DNA of 20,152 bases from an uncultured Clostridium sp. (GTDB taxonomy: Bacteria; Bacillota_I; Bacilli_A; RF39; UBA660): assembly GCA_945788325.1 (NCBI GenBank), contig CALZLL010000009.1, forward strand, positions 1 through 20,152. Reading direction: 5' to 3'. Position 1 is the stretch's first letter. Each line of letters begins with the position of its first letter. The position numbers and the translations under genes are program-made. The notes beneath the pieces are model-generated. The model made no database searches. It had not been told where the DNA came from and worked only from the letters and a program-made list of their open reading frames with translations. Positions 1 to 7,180 of the stretch are shown here, one piece after another.

Positions 1-1
1 T

Positions 2-103
2 TATGTTGGTTTTACCATAGAAGATAAATTTGTATTAGGATATGGCATGGATTATAATCAAAAATATAGAAATTTAAAATTTATTGGATATATAGAAAAA
101 TAG
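2..103 (+). CDS. hpt: Hypoxanthine phosphoribosyltransferase, C-terminal end only
   Basis: The last 33 codons of a rightward gene whose start lies outside the window. The visible residues include FVLGYGMDYNQKYRNL followed by FIGYIEK and a TAG stop, which is the conserved C-terminal strand of bacterial HPRT (purine salvage, making IMP or GMP from hypoxanthine or guanine and PRPP). The GYG-D-YN-KYRN-P/K-IG pattern is diagnostic. The catalytic loops are not visible. In many Bacillota hpt sits between tilS and ftsH, but here it is followed immediately by a convergent polymerase gene and a shared terminator. Confidence 0.85.
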   Translation, partial: YVGFTIEDKFVLGYGMDYNQKYRNLKFIGYIEK

Positions 104-123
104 TTCTTTAACGAACTATTTTT
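96..123. terminator. Bidirectional terminator between hpt and dinB
   Basis: AAATAGTTC pairs with GAACTATTT around a 6-nt loop. An A-run lies on the left and a T-run on the right, so the hairpin works as an intrinsic terminator on both strands. It overlaps the stop codons of both convergent genes. Confidence 0.75.
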
Positions 124-1309
124 CAGTATCAAATAAAGCAGCACTTTTTATGGTATTCGTACCATATTTTTTATTTATTTCATCCATTGCTTTTTGCACT
201 TTATCACGTTTTTTTATCTTACCAGTTTCTTCAAACAAAGAAATTTGTTCATACGTTTTATCAGTAAAATCGCTTACTCTTAACCCGACTAATCTTATTG
301 GGTCACCTTTCCACATTTCCTTTAATAAATAGCATGCATTTTCATAAATATCTTCATTTGAAGATATTGGATTAATTAGCTTTTTTTGATGTTGATAATT
401 AAAAAACATATTATTTTTTAATTGAACTGATATAACAGTAGCATACTTACCTTCTTCTCTTAATCTTATACCAACCATATCAGATAATCTTCTAAGTACT
501 TTTTTTAAACCAATTATACTTTCTACATCTTCTGGTAAAGTAGTAGAATGTCCTATTCCTTGATTTTTAGGCATTGGTCTTTCAACCGGAGAATCATCTA
601 TTCCGTTTGCATATTCATGCATCATCTTTCCCATTGACTTAAAATATCTAGTAAGCATATTAACATCTGTTTTAGCTAAATCCTCAATGGTATTAATATT
701 AAGTTCATGAAGTTTTTTGCTAGAACTTTTTCCTACCATAAATAAATCATCCACTTCTAAAGGCCACATTTTAGATTTTACTTCATCTTTAAATAAAGTA
801 TGAACTTTATTTGGTTTCTCAAAATCACTAGCCATTTTTGCACAAACTTTTGAATTACCAATACCTACGTTAACCGTAAAACCAAGGGTATTATATATTT
901 CATCTTTTATTTTATATGCTAATTTAACTGGATCACCAAACATCATTTCCATGCCAGTCATATCCATAAAACATTCATCTATTGAATATCTTTCTATTAC
1001 TGGTGTATACTTACATAATATGTTATAAAAAGCATCTGAATATTTTTTATATTGCTCTTTATTTGATCTTACAACAAACAGTTTATCAACCTTACGTCTT
1101 GCCATATAAATTGGTTCCCCAGCCTTTATTCCGGCTTTTTTGGCTGGAAAACTTCTTGCAACTACAACACCTTTTCTTTCTTTTTCATCACCACCAACTA
1201 CCGCAGGTATGGTTCTTATGTCTAATTTATTTCCATTTTTAAGCATTTCAACAGCAGACCATGATAAGAATGCATTATTAACGTCAACATGAAATATTAT
1301 TCTTTCCAT
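116..1309 (-). CDS. dinB: Y-family DNA polymerase (DNA polymerase IV, DinB-like)
   Basis: Translesion DNA polymerase of the UmuC/DinB family, 397 aa. Seen: the N-terminal metal-binding segment FHVDVNNAF (Asp9), the conserved VVVARSFPAKKAGIKAG finger segment, the catalytic palm motif YSIDECF (Asp111, Glu112), a helix-hairpin-helix region (LFMVGKSSSKKLHELNI), a little-finger domain, and near the C-terminus QISLF, which fits the beta-clamp binding consensus. The length is normal for bacterial Pol IV. A GTG three codons upstream lies inside the AGGTGAT ribosome site, so the ATG at 1309, 6 nt after AGGTG, is the better start. No LexA-type box was recognised upstream; a TATAAT at 1331-1336 could be the -10. 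The VHTLF segment resembles the Clostridia/Bacilli subgroup often labelled only 'DNA polymerase Y family', so the Pol IV label is by family. Confidence 0.88.
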   Translation of the reverse strand: MERIIFHVDVNNAFLSWSAVEMLKNGNKLDIRTIPAVVGGDEKERKGVVVARSFPAKKAGIKAGEPIYMARRKVDKLFVVRSNKEQYKKYSDAFYNILCKYTPVIERYSIDECFMDMTGMEMMFGDPVKLAYKIKDEIYNTLGFTVNVGIGNSKVCAKMASDFEKPNKVHTLFKDEVKSKMWPLEVDDLFMVGKSSSKKLHELNINTIEDLAKTDVNMLTRYFKSMGKMMHEYANGIDDSPVERPMPKNQGIGHSTTLPEDVESIIGLKKVLRRLSDMVGIRLREEGKYATVISVQLKNNMFFNYQHQKKLINPISSNEDIYENACYLLKEMWKGDPIRLVGLRVSDFTDKTYEQISLFEETGKIKKRDKVQKAMDEINKKYGTNTIKSAALFDTEK

Positions 1310-1340
1310 TCTTATCACCTCACTATATATATTATACTAA

Positions 1341-1370
1341 AAAAATCCCATTTTAGGGATTATTTTTTAA
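1341..1370 (-). terminator. Terminator of the gene at 1360-2073
   Basis: On the minus strand AATCCC pairs with GGGATT around TAAAAT, followed by a run of seven T. The hairpin overlaps the TAA stop of the gene it ends. Confidence 0.75.
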
Positions 1371-2073
1371 AACAAATGTACGCTACTGCTAAAAGTAATA
1401 CGACCAAAGCCGCTAATATTATAATAAGTATATAATTATTATCTTTGGTTTCTTTAGTTAATATTTTAACCTTAGTATTTATAACACTTTCTCTTACAAC
1501 TTTTAAAACGCTTTCATCAATTATTTTATTTAATAAATACATTGTTTCCTTGGTAGGATTACCAGGCCCTTTTTCTCTTGTTTCCTTATCAGCCAATATA
1601 AATTCTGGTGTCATTATTCTTATTTTTTTATCTTTGCCAAAGTTTATCAATCTTATAACACTACTTTTAGTAACCCTAGGTATAATTTTCTTCTTAAAAT
1701 CTATTTTATCTTTTTCTTTGTTCAATGAATATGTTTTTATGGTTAAATCATCATCTATTAATGAATATGGAAAAAATCCAACCGTTGTACCTTGATATTT
1801 AATTTTAAATCCATAATCTTCTTTTGAATATCTTTTTGAATCAGAAACGAAGTCAAATTCATATTCTTTAGTTAACTTTCTTACTTTATTCCTTACTAAA
1901 TCAATTTTTTTACTTTTAACTAATATATAAAAATCAGAATGATATTCTAAAGATTCCTTATTAGTTACCAAATAAGGTACAATACTACCTGATATAGCTA
2001 TGTTATTTGATATATCTTCATCATCTGTTAAAGTTAAAATAATATCAATTATATCGTTATAATTACTATTCAT
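1360..2073 (-). CDS. Nucleotidyltransferase-like protein with C-terminal membrane anchor
   Basis: Protein of 237 aa. The segment SGSIVPYLVTNKESLEYHSD (residues 28-47) resembles the GG/GS-(T/S)-VPYLL...H-D-D-ID signature of a group of minimal nucleotidyltransferase-fold proteins in gut Bacillota. The second metal-binding acidic pair is reduced to a single Asp47 followed by FYILV, so catalysis is doubtful. Residues 212-234 form one strongly hydrophobic helix ending CFKK, giving a tail-anchored protein with the soluble part in the cytoplasm. The start is well supported by AGGAGA 5 nt before the ATG. It lies alone between a small membrane protein gene and dinB. The fold assignment is inference from a short motif. 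Substrate unknown. Confidence 0.5.
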   Translation of the reverse strand: MNSNYNDIIDIILTLTDDEDISNNIAISGSIVPYLVTNKESLEYHSDFYILVKSKKIDLVRNKVRKLTKEYEFDFVSDSKRYSKEDYGFKIKYQGTTVGFFPYSLIDDDLTIKTYSLNKEKDKIDFKKKIIPRVTKSSVIRLINFGKDKKIRIMTPEFILADKETREKGPGNPTKETMYLLNKIIDESVLKVVRESVINTKVKILTKETKDNNYILIIILAALVVLLLAVAYICFKK

Positions 2074-2123
2074 ATTGTTCTCCTATTTTTTTATCATATA
2101 TAATATATTATATAACAAAGTTA

Positions 2124-2357
2124 TTAAATTGCAATTAAAATTACAAATAATATTAAACAAATTATCGTAGTTATATAGTGATAAAAAGCCCTAATTTTAA
2201 AATTACAAATATATTCTACTAATCGTGGTATAAATATAATAGCTATTATAAATAGTGAGTATAAAAAGCGAATATTGTCAGTATTAAAAAATATGTTTAC
2301 CGAAGTAAAAAGAATTAATAATTGTATCAAAAGATTAAATATAACGTATTTTTTCAT
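2124..2357 (-). CDS. Small hydrophobic membrane protein, unknown function
   Basis: Predicted 77-aa protein, almost wholly hydrophobic. Three likely membrane helices are seen (about residues 6-24, 29-48 and 58-76) with short basic loops (PRLVEYICNFKIRAFYHY). No family recognised. No ribosome binding site precedes the ATG at 2357. Instead a TATAAT lies 5 nt upstream on the same strand, so the transcript would begin at or next to the start codon (leaderless). It is transcribed away from the gene at 2453. It could be a spurious ORF, but the regular spacing of charged and hydrophobic residues favours a real gene. Confidence 0.5.
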   Translation of the reverse strand: MKKYVIFNLLIQLLILFTSVNIFFNTDNIRFLYSLFIIAIIFIPRLVEYICNFKIRAFYHYITTIICLILFVILIAI

Positions 2358-2362
2358 ACTAT

Positions 2363-2391
2363 ATTATATGATATTTTTTAATTCTTGACAT
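2363..2391 (-). promoter_or_regulatory. Promoter of the small membrane protein gene
   Basis: On the minus strand ATGTCA (2391-2386, 4 of 6 matches to TTGACA) is followed by 17 bp and TATAAT (2368-2363). The expected start of transcription coincides with the ATG at 2357. Its -35 overlaps the -35 of the divergent promoter on the plus strand. Confidence 0.5.
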
Positions 2392-2414
2392 AGATTATAA
2401 ATGTGTGGTATCAT
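2385..2414 (+). promoter_or_regulatory. Sigma-A promoter of the gene at 2453
   Basis: TTGACA at 2385-2390, an 18-bp spacer, then TATCAT at 2409-2414. A strong AAAAGGAGATGA ribosome site follows at 2433-2444. Confidence 0.65.
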
Positions 2415-2452
2415 TCTTTTCGTGCGCTTTTAAAAGGAGATGAAAATAAAAT

Positions 2453-3073
2453 ATGGAAAAGAATATTTCAAAGTTTCCAAACGTAAGCGAAGTAACTAAA
2501 AATGCATATGTAAAAAATAATTTAGAATTTAAAATATTAATGGCTGCAAAGAAAAAAGAAAAACAAATGATTGCGAATTTAATAGAAAATTACTTAAACG
2601 TTAATAACATCGTTGAATTTTGTGATGTATATTATAGGGATAGTGAAACTTTAATACCTACTATAGCTGGAGAGTTTGCTAAAGATGATAAAACTGCTAA
2701 AATAATAACCACATGTATGAAAAGTGAAAAGTTAGATAACTTAACAATTATAAATACAAGTAATAATAACCCATACGGAGTTTATGAAGAAATTATAACA
2801 CCAAATAATTTAAAACTTATAAAAGAAGCTGAATGTTTTGTGACCACAAGTTCTCTACCAAGGCTTAAAAACCATTTCAAAGCATGGGCTGGTATGGGAA
2901 TTCCATGCATTTATGCGGTTTCAGGATCACTTAATAAAGATACAAAGAAAAAAGATGATGAGATAAGAAAAAACATGGAAGAAATGAAAGGTCAATTTAT
3001 AGATTTAGAAAGTAACTTTAAATATGATAAAGATACTAATACTTTTGCTAAGATTTACATATTAAAAAGATAA
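2453..3073 (+). CDS. Conserved-looking cytoplasmic protein, unknown function
   Basis: Protein of 206 aa with a clear promoter, a strong ribosome site (AAAGGAGATGA) and its own terminator, so it is surely expressed. No family is recognised. The N-terminal part (1-55) is charged and helical. The middle (about 55-160) alternates short strands and helices, with the striking uncharged stretch FVTTSSLPRLKNHF and AWAGMGIPCIYAVSGSL (about 127-158), which looks like a Rossmann-type sheet edge. The C-terminus is highly charged (KKKDDEIRKNMEEMKG), ending ...AKIYILKR. There is no signal peptide and no membrane segment. Convergent neighbour rsmI shares its terminator but gives no functional link. Confidence 0.6.
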   Translation: MEKNISKFPNVSEVTKNAYVKNNLEFKILMAAKKKEKQMIANLIENYLNVNNIVEFCDVYYRDSETLIPTIAGEFAKDDKTAKIITTCMKSEKLDNLTIINTSNNNPYGVYEEIITPNNLKLIKEAECFVTTSSLPRLKNHFKAWAGMGIPCIYAVSGSLNKDTKKKDDEIRKNMEEMKGQFIDLESNFKYDKDTNTFAKIYILKR

Positions 3074-3094
3074 CGTAAATTTCGTTATCTTTTT
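3064..3094. terminator. Bidirectional terminator between the 2453 gene and rsmI
   Basis: A perfect 12-bp stem, AAAAAGATAACG against CGTTATCTTTTT, closes a 7-nt loop. It contains the TAA stop codons of both convergent genes and has U-tracts in both directions. Confidence 0.85.
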
Positions 3095-3936
3095 AATATA
3101 TCTTTTAAATTTAAACTTGCATTATAAATATCTTTTTTACTTATGTTATCAGTATTTTTATTTATGTTATTAATTGCTTCTTTAATAGAGCAATTTTTAT
3201 TAATCATTTCATCTACAATCATAGCTTCTAAAGAAATATCATTTTCTTTTTTTATTTCTGGTTCATTTTCTATTAAAATAACATATTCTCCTTTAGAACT
3301 ATTTGGATCATCTTTCATTTTTTTTATCACTTCATCTATTTTACCATAAATACACTTCTCATGAATCTTTGTAAGTTCTGAGCATACGCTTACCACGCAC
3401 TCTGGAATATCAATAGATAGTTCTGATAATGTTTTTATGATTCTTTTTGGAGACTCATATATAACTTTAGTTTTAACTTTAGATGTTTTTATTTCATTAA
3501 ATAATTGTTTTTTAGCTTTATTTTCAGTTGGTACAAAACCATAAAATGAAAATGATGATGTATCTAACCCGCCGACCGATAAAGCCGTAATTACCGCACT
3601 ACATCCCGGTATTCCGATGACTTTAATGTCATTTTCTCTTGCCTCTTTAACTAATATATATCCAGGATCAGATATACATGGTGTTCCCGCATCAGAAACT
3701 AAGGCTATGTTTTTACCATTTTTTAAATCAGTTATTATTTCCATGGTTCTTTCTTTTTCATTGAACTTGTGATAAGAAACCATTTTCTTTTTTATTTCAA
3801 AAAAATTAAGTAATTTTATTGTTTGTCTTGTATCTTCAACCAATATTAAATCACATTCTTTTAAGGTTTCAACCGCTCTTTTTGAAAAGTCATTTAAGTT
3901 TCCAATTGGGGTTGCAACAATAAATAAAGTACCCAT
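3085..3936 (-). CDS. rsmI: 16S rRNA (cytidine(1402)-2'-O)-methyltransferase RsmI
   Basis: SAM-dependent enzyme that methylates the ribose of C1402 in the decoding centre of 16S rRNA. Protein of 283 aa, normal for the family. Seen: N-terminal GTLFIVATPIGNLNDFS, VEDTRQTIKLLNFF, the SAM-site segment LVSDAGTPCISDPGY, GCSAVITALSVGGL, FYGFVPTENKAKK, IYESPKRIIKTL and GEYVILIE. These are the classic RsmI/YraL tetrapyrrole-methylase-fold motifs in the expected order. The start at 3936 is preceded by GGAAGTGG. Upstream, an extended -10 (TGTTATAAT, 3965-3957) gives it its own promoter. It is not next to holB/yabA, its common Bacillota context. Confidence 0.95.
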   Translation of the reverse strand: MGTLFIVATPIGNLNDFSKRAVETLKECDLILVEDTRQTIKLLNFFEIKKKMVSYHKFNEKERTMEIITDLKNGKNIALVSDAGTPCISDPGYILVKEARENDIKVIGIPGCSAVITALSVGGLDTSSFSFYGFVPTENKAKKQLFNEIKTSKVKTKVIYESPKRIIKTLSELSIDIPECVVSVCSELTKIHEKCIYGKIDEVIKKMKDDPNSSKGEYVILIENEPEIKKENDISLEAMIVDEMINKNCSIKEAINNINKNTDNISKKDIYNASLNLKDILKR

Positions 3937-3956
3937 AAAACCACTTCCTTATATAC

Positions 3957-3965
3957 ATTATAACA
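3957..3965 (-). promoter_or_regulatory. Extended -10 promoter of rsmI
   Basis: On the minus strand TGTTATAAT lies 18 nt before the ribosome site region of rsmI. No good -35 is seen, as is typical when TGN precedes the -10. Confidence 0.5.
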
Positions 3966-3975
3966 TCAAATAAAT

Positions 3976-5148
3976 TTAATTAAACAATAACCATTCGGGT
4001 TTTGCAAGTATTAAAATACCTATTAAAAGCATTAATAAGCCACTTATTAAATTAGCATATTTATAATACTTAGAATTTATTTTAGAAAGTTTTATCAAAA
4101 TAAATGCTAATAAGAAAATAAATATGTGTATGATTATAAAAGAAATAATATAAATTATAATATATAACCAGTAGCTTATTCCAGATAAATTATTTAAAGC
4201 TAATAAATTAGTAAATAAGCTAGAAGCTAAAGTAGCACATGAATACTTAATTAATGTAGTTATAACACCTAATAATACAATTCCTATCACGCTTAATAAA
4301 AATTTATTATTATTAAATATTTTTTTTATTTTAGATTCATTATTTTCTTTTTTATCATCTATCAAATTTATAAAAAAATTAAGTTTTGTACTACCTATTA
4401 ATATTGCAAATAATGATATTAATACTCTTATCAACGTAATATAATTAGCTACTTTTTCAAATGAAAGTAAAGAAGTCATGAAAAGTAAATAAACAAAAGC
4501 AGATGATATAATAAATAACAAAGCTAACTTCCATACTTTTTTATCTTCTTTTATACCAATTAATAAAACAATTAAAAATATTGTTATCCATATTGTACCC
4601 GGATTAATTCCATCTATTATTCCAAGTACTAATGATGATAATAAAAGAGATGAATTTTTAAAATCAACCATTCCTTTAAAAGGTAAATTTAACGAATAAT
4701 TATTATTTTTTTTATCATCTAATTTTTTTAACTCTTCCGCTGGAACAATTCCTAGCTTTACACCAACTTTATCAACAAAATTATCTTTTTTAGCTAAATT
4801 AATATGATACCTATATGTATCATCTGTTGTACCTTCGGAATATCCAAAAATAGGTGTGTTATCAATAACTACAAATGGTACTCCGGTTGCACTAACATCT
4901 AAATAATCAGCCGTTTCTTTCATTAATTTATAATTATCAGCATTATACCACACTTCATATTTTACTATGTTTAAATCATATTTATCTTTAACACTATTTA
5001 AATATGAAAGTGCTTCCTCACAATGAGGACAAGTTTTTCCATGAAAAACATAAACATTAACGGTTTTAGCTAAAGCATGACTACTAAATAAAAAGAAAAC
5101 TATAAAACTAAATATTATTCCTATAAATATATTTTTTAACTTCTTCAT
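3976..5148 (-). CDS. Secreted thioredoxin-like domain fused to a CcdA/DsbD-like membrane domain
   Basis: Protein of 390 aa. Residues 1-28 are a signal peptide (KKLKN, hydrophobic core, HALA). The extracytoplasmic thioredoxin fold follows, with redox motif CPHC at Cys40 and Cys43 and the cis-Pro segment ATGVPFVVID. From about residue 167 there are six hydrophobic helices of the CcdA/DsbD type, which in this family carry electrons across the membrane to the thioredoxin. The hallmark DG-x-NPC is present as DGINPGTIW: the first membrane cysteine is Gly184 (codon GGT). The second, Cys304 in KYSCATL, is retained. The ATG at 5148 lies 6 nt after AAGGAG; an in-frame GTG just before it is too close. 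Likely role: thiol-disulfide handling of exported proteins, if the altered motif still works. A promoter with extended -10 lies at 5173-5181. Confidence 0.8.
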   Translation of the reverse strand: MKKLKNIFIGIIFSFIVFFLFSSHALAKTVNVYVFHGKTCPHCEEALSYLNSVKDKYDLNIVKYEVWYNADNYKLMKETADYLDVSATGVPFVVIDNTPIFGYSEGTTDDTYRYHINLAKKDNFVDKVGVKLGIVPAEELKKLDDKKNNNYSLNLPFKGMVDFKNSSLLLSSLVLGIIDGINPGTIWITIFLIVLLIGIKEDKKVWKLALLFIISSAFVYLLFMTSLLSFEKVANYITLIRVLISLFAILIGSTKLNFFINLIDDKKENNESKIKKIFNNNKFLLSVIGIVLLGVITTLIKYSCATLASSLFTNLLALNNLSGISYWLYIIIYIISFIIIHIFIFLLAFILIKLSKINSKYYKYANLISGLLMLLIGILILAKPEWLLFN

Positions 5149-5172
5149 CACGTTCTCCTTAATTACTAATTA

Positions 5173-5181
5173 ATTATAACA
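5173..5181 (-). promoter_or_regulatory. Extended -10 promoter of the thioredoxin-CcdA gene
   Basis: On the minus strand TGTTATAAT is followed after 12 nt by AAGGAG. TTGAAA lies upstream but only 14 bp from the -10, so the promoter probably depends on the TGN extension. Confidence 0.5.
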
Positions 5182-5200
5182 CGATATTTAACTTTCAAAC

Positions 5201-5223
5201 AAAAAAAGCATCAAAAGATGCTT
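5201..5223 (-). terminator. Terminator of the gene at 5230-5574
   Basis: On the minus strand AAGCATC pairs with GATGCTT around a TTTT loop, followed by a T-run. It sits 6 nt after the TAG stop. Confidence 0.8.
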
Positions 5224-5229
5224 CTTAAA

Positions 5230-5574
5230 CTAATTTACACTAATAATTCTTGTTACTGTTCCATTAGTATTAATCATTCTTGTTTCTACTTTTTTAGCAG
5301 GAATAACTCTTACTCTTTTAACTTTTATTTCATCTTTATCAACAGTCTTAATTCTTTTAATGGTAATATCGTCTGTTCTTACTACACTAGCTTTAGCTTT
5401 TTTAAAAGTTAATACTTCTAAAGGAGTTCTTGAAGTTAGAACACCTGTTCCGCACACAACAAGTACAAAAACAATTACTAAACTAGCTCCTATCATAAAC
5501 CAAGATTTCTTGATTGACTCAGAATCAGCCAACTTTGGTCTTCCTACTGGATTTTTTTCTTCCTTCTTTGCCAA
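5230..5574 (-). CDS. Small single-pass membrane protein with GRP motif in its cytoplasmic tail
   Basis: Protein of 114 aa started by TTG. AAAGGAG lies 8 nt upstream and no ATG exists in frame before or near it. Residues 1-24 are charged and hold NPVGRPKLAD, a GRP core like that of AT-hook peptides. Residues about 25-47 form one membrane helix (WFMIGASLVIVFVLVVCGTGVL). The remaining 65 residues are a basic, valine- and threonine-rich extracytoplasmic domain (ITIKRIKTVDKDEIKVKRVRVIPAKKVETR) that looks like repeated short beta strands. By the positive-inside rule the orientation is ambiguous, because both ends are basic. Family unknown. It has its own strong terminator. Confidence 0.6.
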   Translation of the reverse strand: MAKKEEKNPVGRPKLADSESIKKSWFMIGASLVIVFVLVVCGTGVLTSRTPLEVLTFKKAKASVVRTDDITIKRIKTVDKDEIKVKRVRVIPAKKVETRMINTNGTVTRIISVN

Positions 5575-5651
5575 ACTATCAACTCCTTTACTCTAATCTA
5601 TTATAATATTAACATAAAAAAATCATTTTTATAACAATTTTAGTATTAACT

Positions 5652-7124
5652 TTACATTTTTTTACCATTAATATTTTCCTTTTCTTCTTTAATATAAGTT
5701 TCAATGTATTTTAAATAATCATTTGCAGGATCTATTTGATAAATTTTCCTTATTAATCTATCAATTTCATATTTATCCAAGTTATCTTCATCAATAATTT
5801 TCTTTATTAAATCTAAATCACTTATATCATATATTTCATCAATATCAGTTATAACAAGTTCCCCCTCTTGCAAAATTTCTTTATTTTCTTTTCTTATTAT
5901 ACCGACAACTTCATCATCTACGTAATATTCTTCTTTAATTCCATTTTTTAAATCATATGCCTCATTTAAATATACTTTATTTGGTTTTAGTAATTTACCC
6001 AAATTTCTTGGAGCAGCATCAGCCCATAAAATTCCCTCGTCTAATAATTCTTTAAACACAAAATACGCATCATCGTCGGTTATGTTTTTAGTTGATACCC
6101 TTTCGTACACTTCTATACATTCATGATTTTCATAGTATCCACCTCTACATTTTCTTTCACTTTTAACATATTGCCTTATTAGAGGCTGTAAAAACCTTTT
6201 ATTATAAGGTATTTCATACGTATTTTTCTCCCCAGTTTTAAGGACCTTATCTCCTATTATAATTACGTTTGAAAAACCACCATTATGATATTCTAAATCT
6301 TTTAGCTTTTTATTTTCTAACCTTAATAAATCATCAATTAAATTTAGATAAAAATCATAAAGCTCAATTTTTTTTAATTCTTCTTTTGGTAAGCCCGTAA
6401 AAAGACTTATTATGAAATCTTTCTTAGATTCAAGAAGATTATTAATCATATTATTAGATCTAGCTTTTTTTGTAATTGTGTTTAATATAAACGCCGACTC
6501 ATTTTCCGTTGGTTCTAATCTATCTACCACTATTTTTTCCATAAATCCATTTATTGCTTCAATGAATTTATCTATATTTTTTTCAATATAATCGTCTGAC
6601 ATTTTATCTAAAAAGATAAAAAAGTCCATAACTAAGTAATCAAATAAAACCGTTTTGCTTGAATCTTTTTTTAAATGTTTTAACACAGAATCTAGTATTT
6701 CATCTTTATATCTATCTAATATTTTTTCTTCATATATAGACTTTAAAAATGTTTTTAAGTGTTTTGAGAACTTTTCATGCTCTATTAATAAATTAAAATT
6801 ATCTAATAAAAGATTAAAATATCTATTAGTAAACTTAGTTAGTACATCAACATTATTAGAATTAATAGAAGCTATTATTATGCTATTAAAATTTTGTTTT
6901 ATTAAATCATCAAATACATCATTATATTCTTCTCTTGATATTATATCCAATACATCTTTATCAGTATTTATTAAAAAATATTTAAATAAAATACTAATAA
7001 CATCTTTTCTATCATTTCTTTTTAATAAATCCCTTAAAATGTATTTCTTTTCATTTGAATTTATTATATAAGATGTATTACTAGCTAGCTCATCAATACT
7101 ACAATTTTTAAAATCTAGTTCCAT
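5652..7124 (-). CDS. Helical-repeat protein with C-terminal protein-kinase-like domain
   Basis: Protein of 490 aa. Residues 1 to about 270 are all-helical and rich in Leu, Ile, Asp and Lys, resembling HEAT/ARM-type repeats. Residues about 278-440 carry kinase-fold landmarks in order: a glycine-loop-like YHNGGFSNV (about 279-287), a lysine in KVLK (Lys296), a short insert with RGGYYENHECIEVYERV as hinge, the catalytic-loop-like WADAAPRNLGKLL (Asp369, Asn374) and a metal-binding VITDIDEIYD (Asp427/Asp429) in place of DFG. This fits an atypical kinase of the APH/Rio-like type rather than a Hanks kinase, because HRD is replaced by ADA. No membrane segment. Start: ATG at 7124, 8 nt after AGG of AGGTGATT; the in-frame GTG is inside the ribosome site. 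It is downstream of clpB but has its own extended -10 after clpB's terminator. Substrate unknown. Confidence 0.6.
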   Translation of the reverse strand: MELDFKNCSIDELASNTSYIINSNEKKYILRDLLKRNDRKDVISILFKYFLINTDKDVLDIISREEYNDVFDDLIKQNFNSIIIASINSNNVDVLTKFTNRYFNLLLDNFNLLIEHEKFSKHLKTFLKSIYEEKILDRYKDEILDSVLKHLKKDSSKTVLFDYLVMDFFIFLDKMSDDYIEKNIDKFIEAINGFMEKIVVDRLEPTENESAFILNTITKKARSNNMINNLLESKKDFIISLFTGLPKEELKKIELYDFYLNLIDDLLRLENKKLKDLEYHNGGFSNVIIIGDKVLKTGEKNTYEIPYNKRFLQPLIRQYVKSERKCRGGYYENHECIEVYERVSTKNITDDDAYFVFKELLDEGILWADAAPRNLGKLLKPNKVYLNEAYDLKNGIKEEYYVDDEVVGIIRKENKEILQEGELVITDIDEIYDISDLDLIKKIIDEDNLDKYEIDRLIRKIYQIDPANDYLKYIETYIKEEKENINGKKM

Positions 7125-7142
7125 GGTAATCACCTATTTTAA

Positions 7143-7151
7143 ATTATAACA
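7143..7151 (-). promoter_or_regulatory. Extended -10 promoter of the kinase-like gene
   Basis: On the minus strand TGTTATAAT lies directly after the clpB terminator hairpin and about 11 nt before the AGGTGAT ribosome site, giving a very short leader. Confidence 0.5.
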
Positions 7152-7152
7152 T

Positions 7153-7180
7153 AAAAGGAATTGCATTTTTACAATTCCTT
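7153..7180 (-). terminator. clpB terminator
   Basis: AAGGAATTG pairs perfectly with CAATTCCTT (9 bp) around an 8-nt loop; TTTTATG follows on the minus strand. The hairpin begins within the clpB stop codon. Confidence 0.75.
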
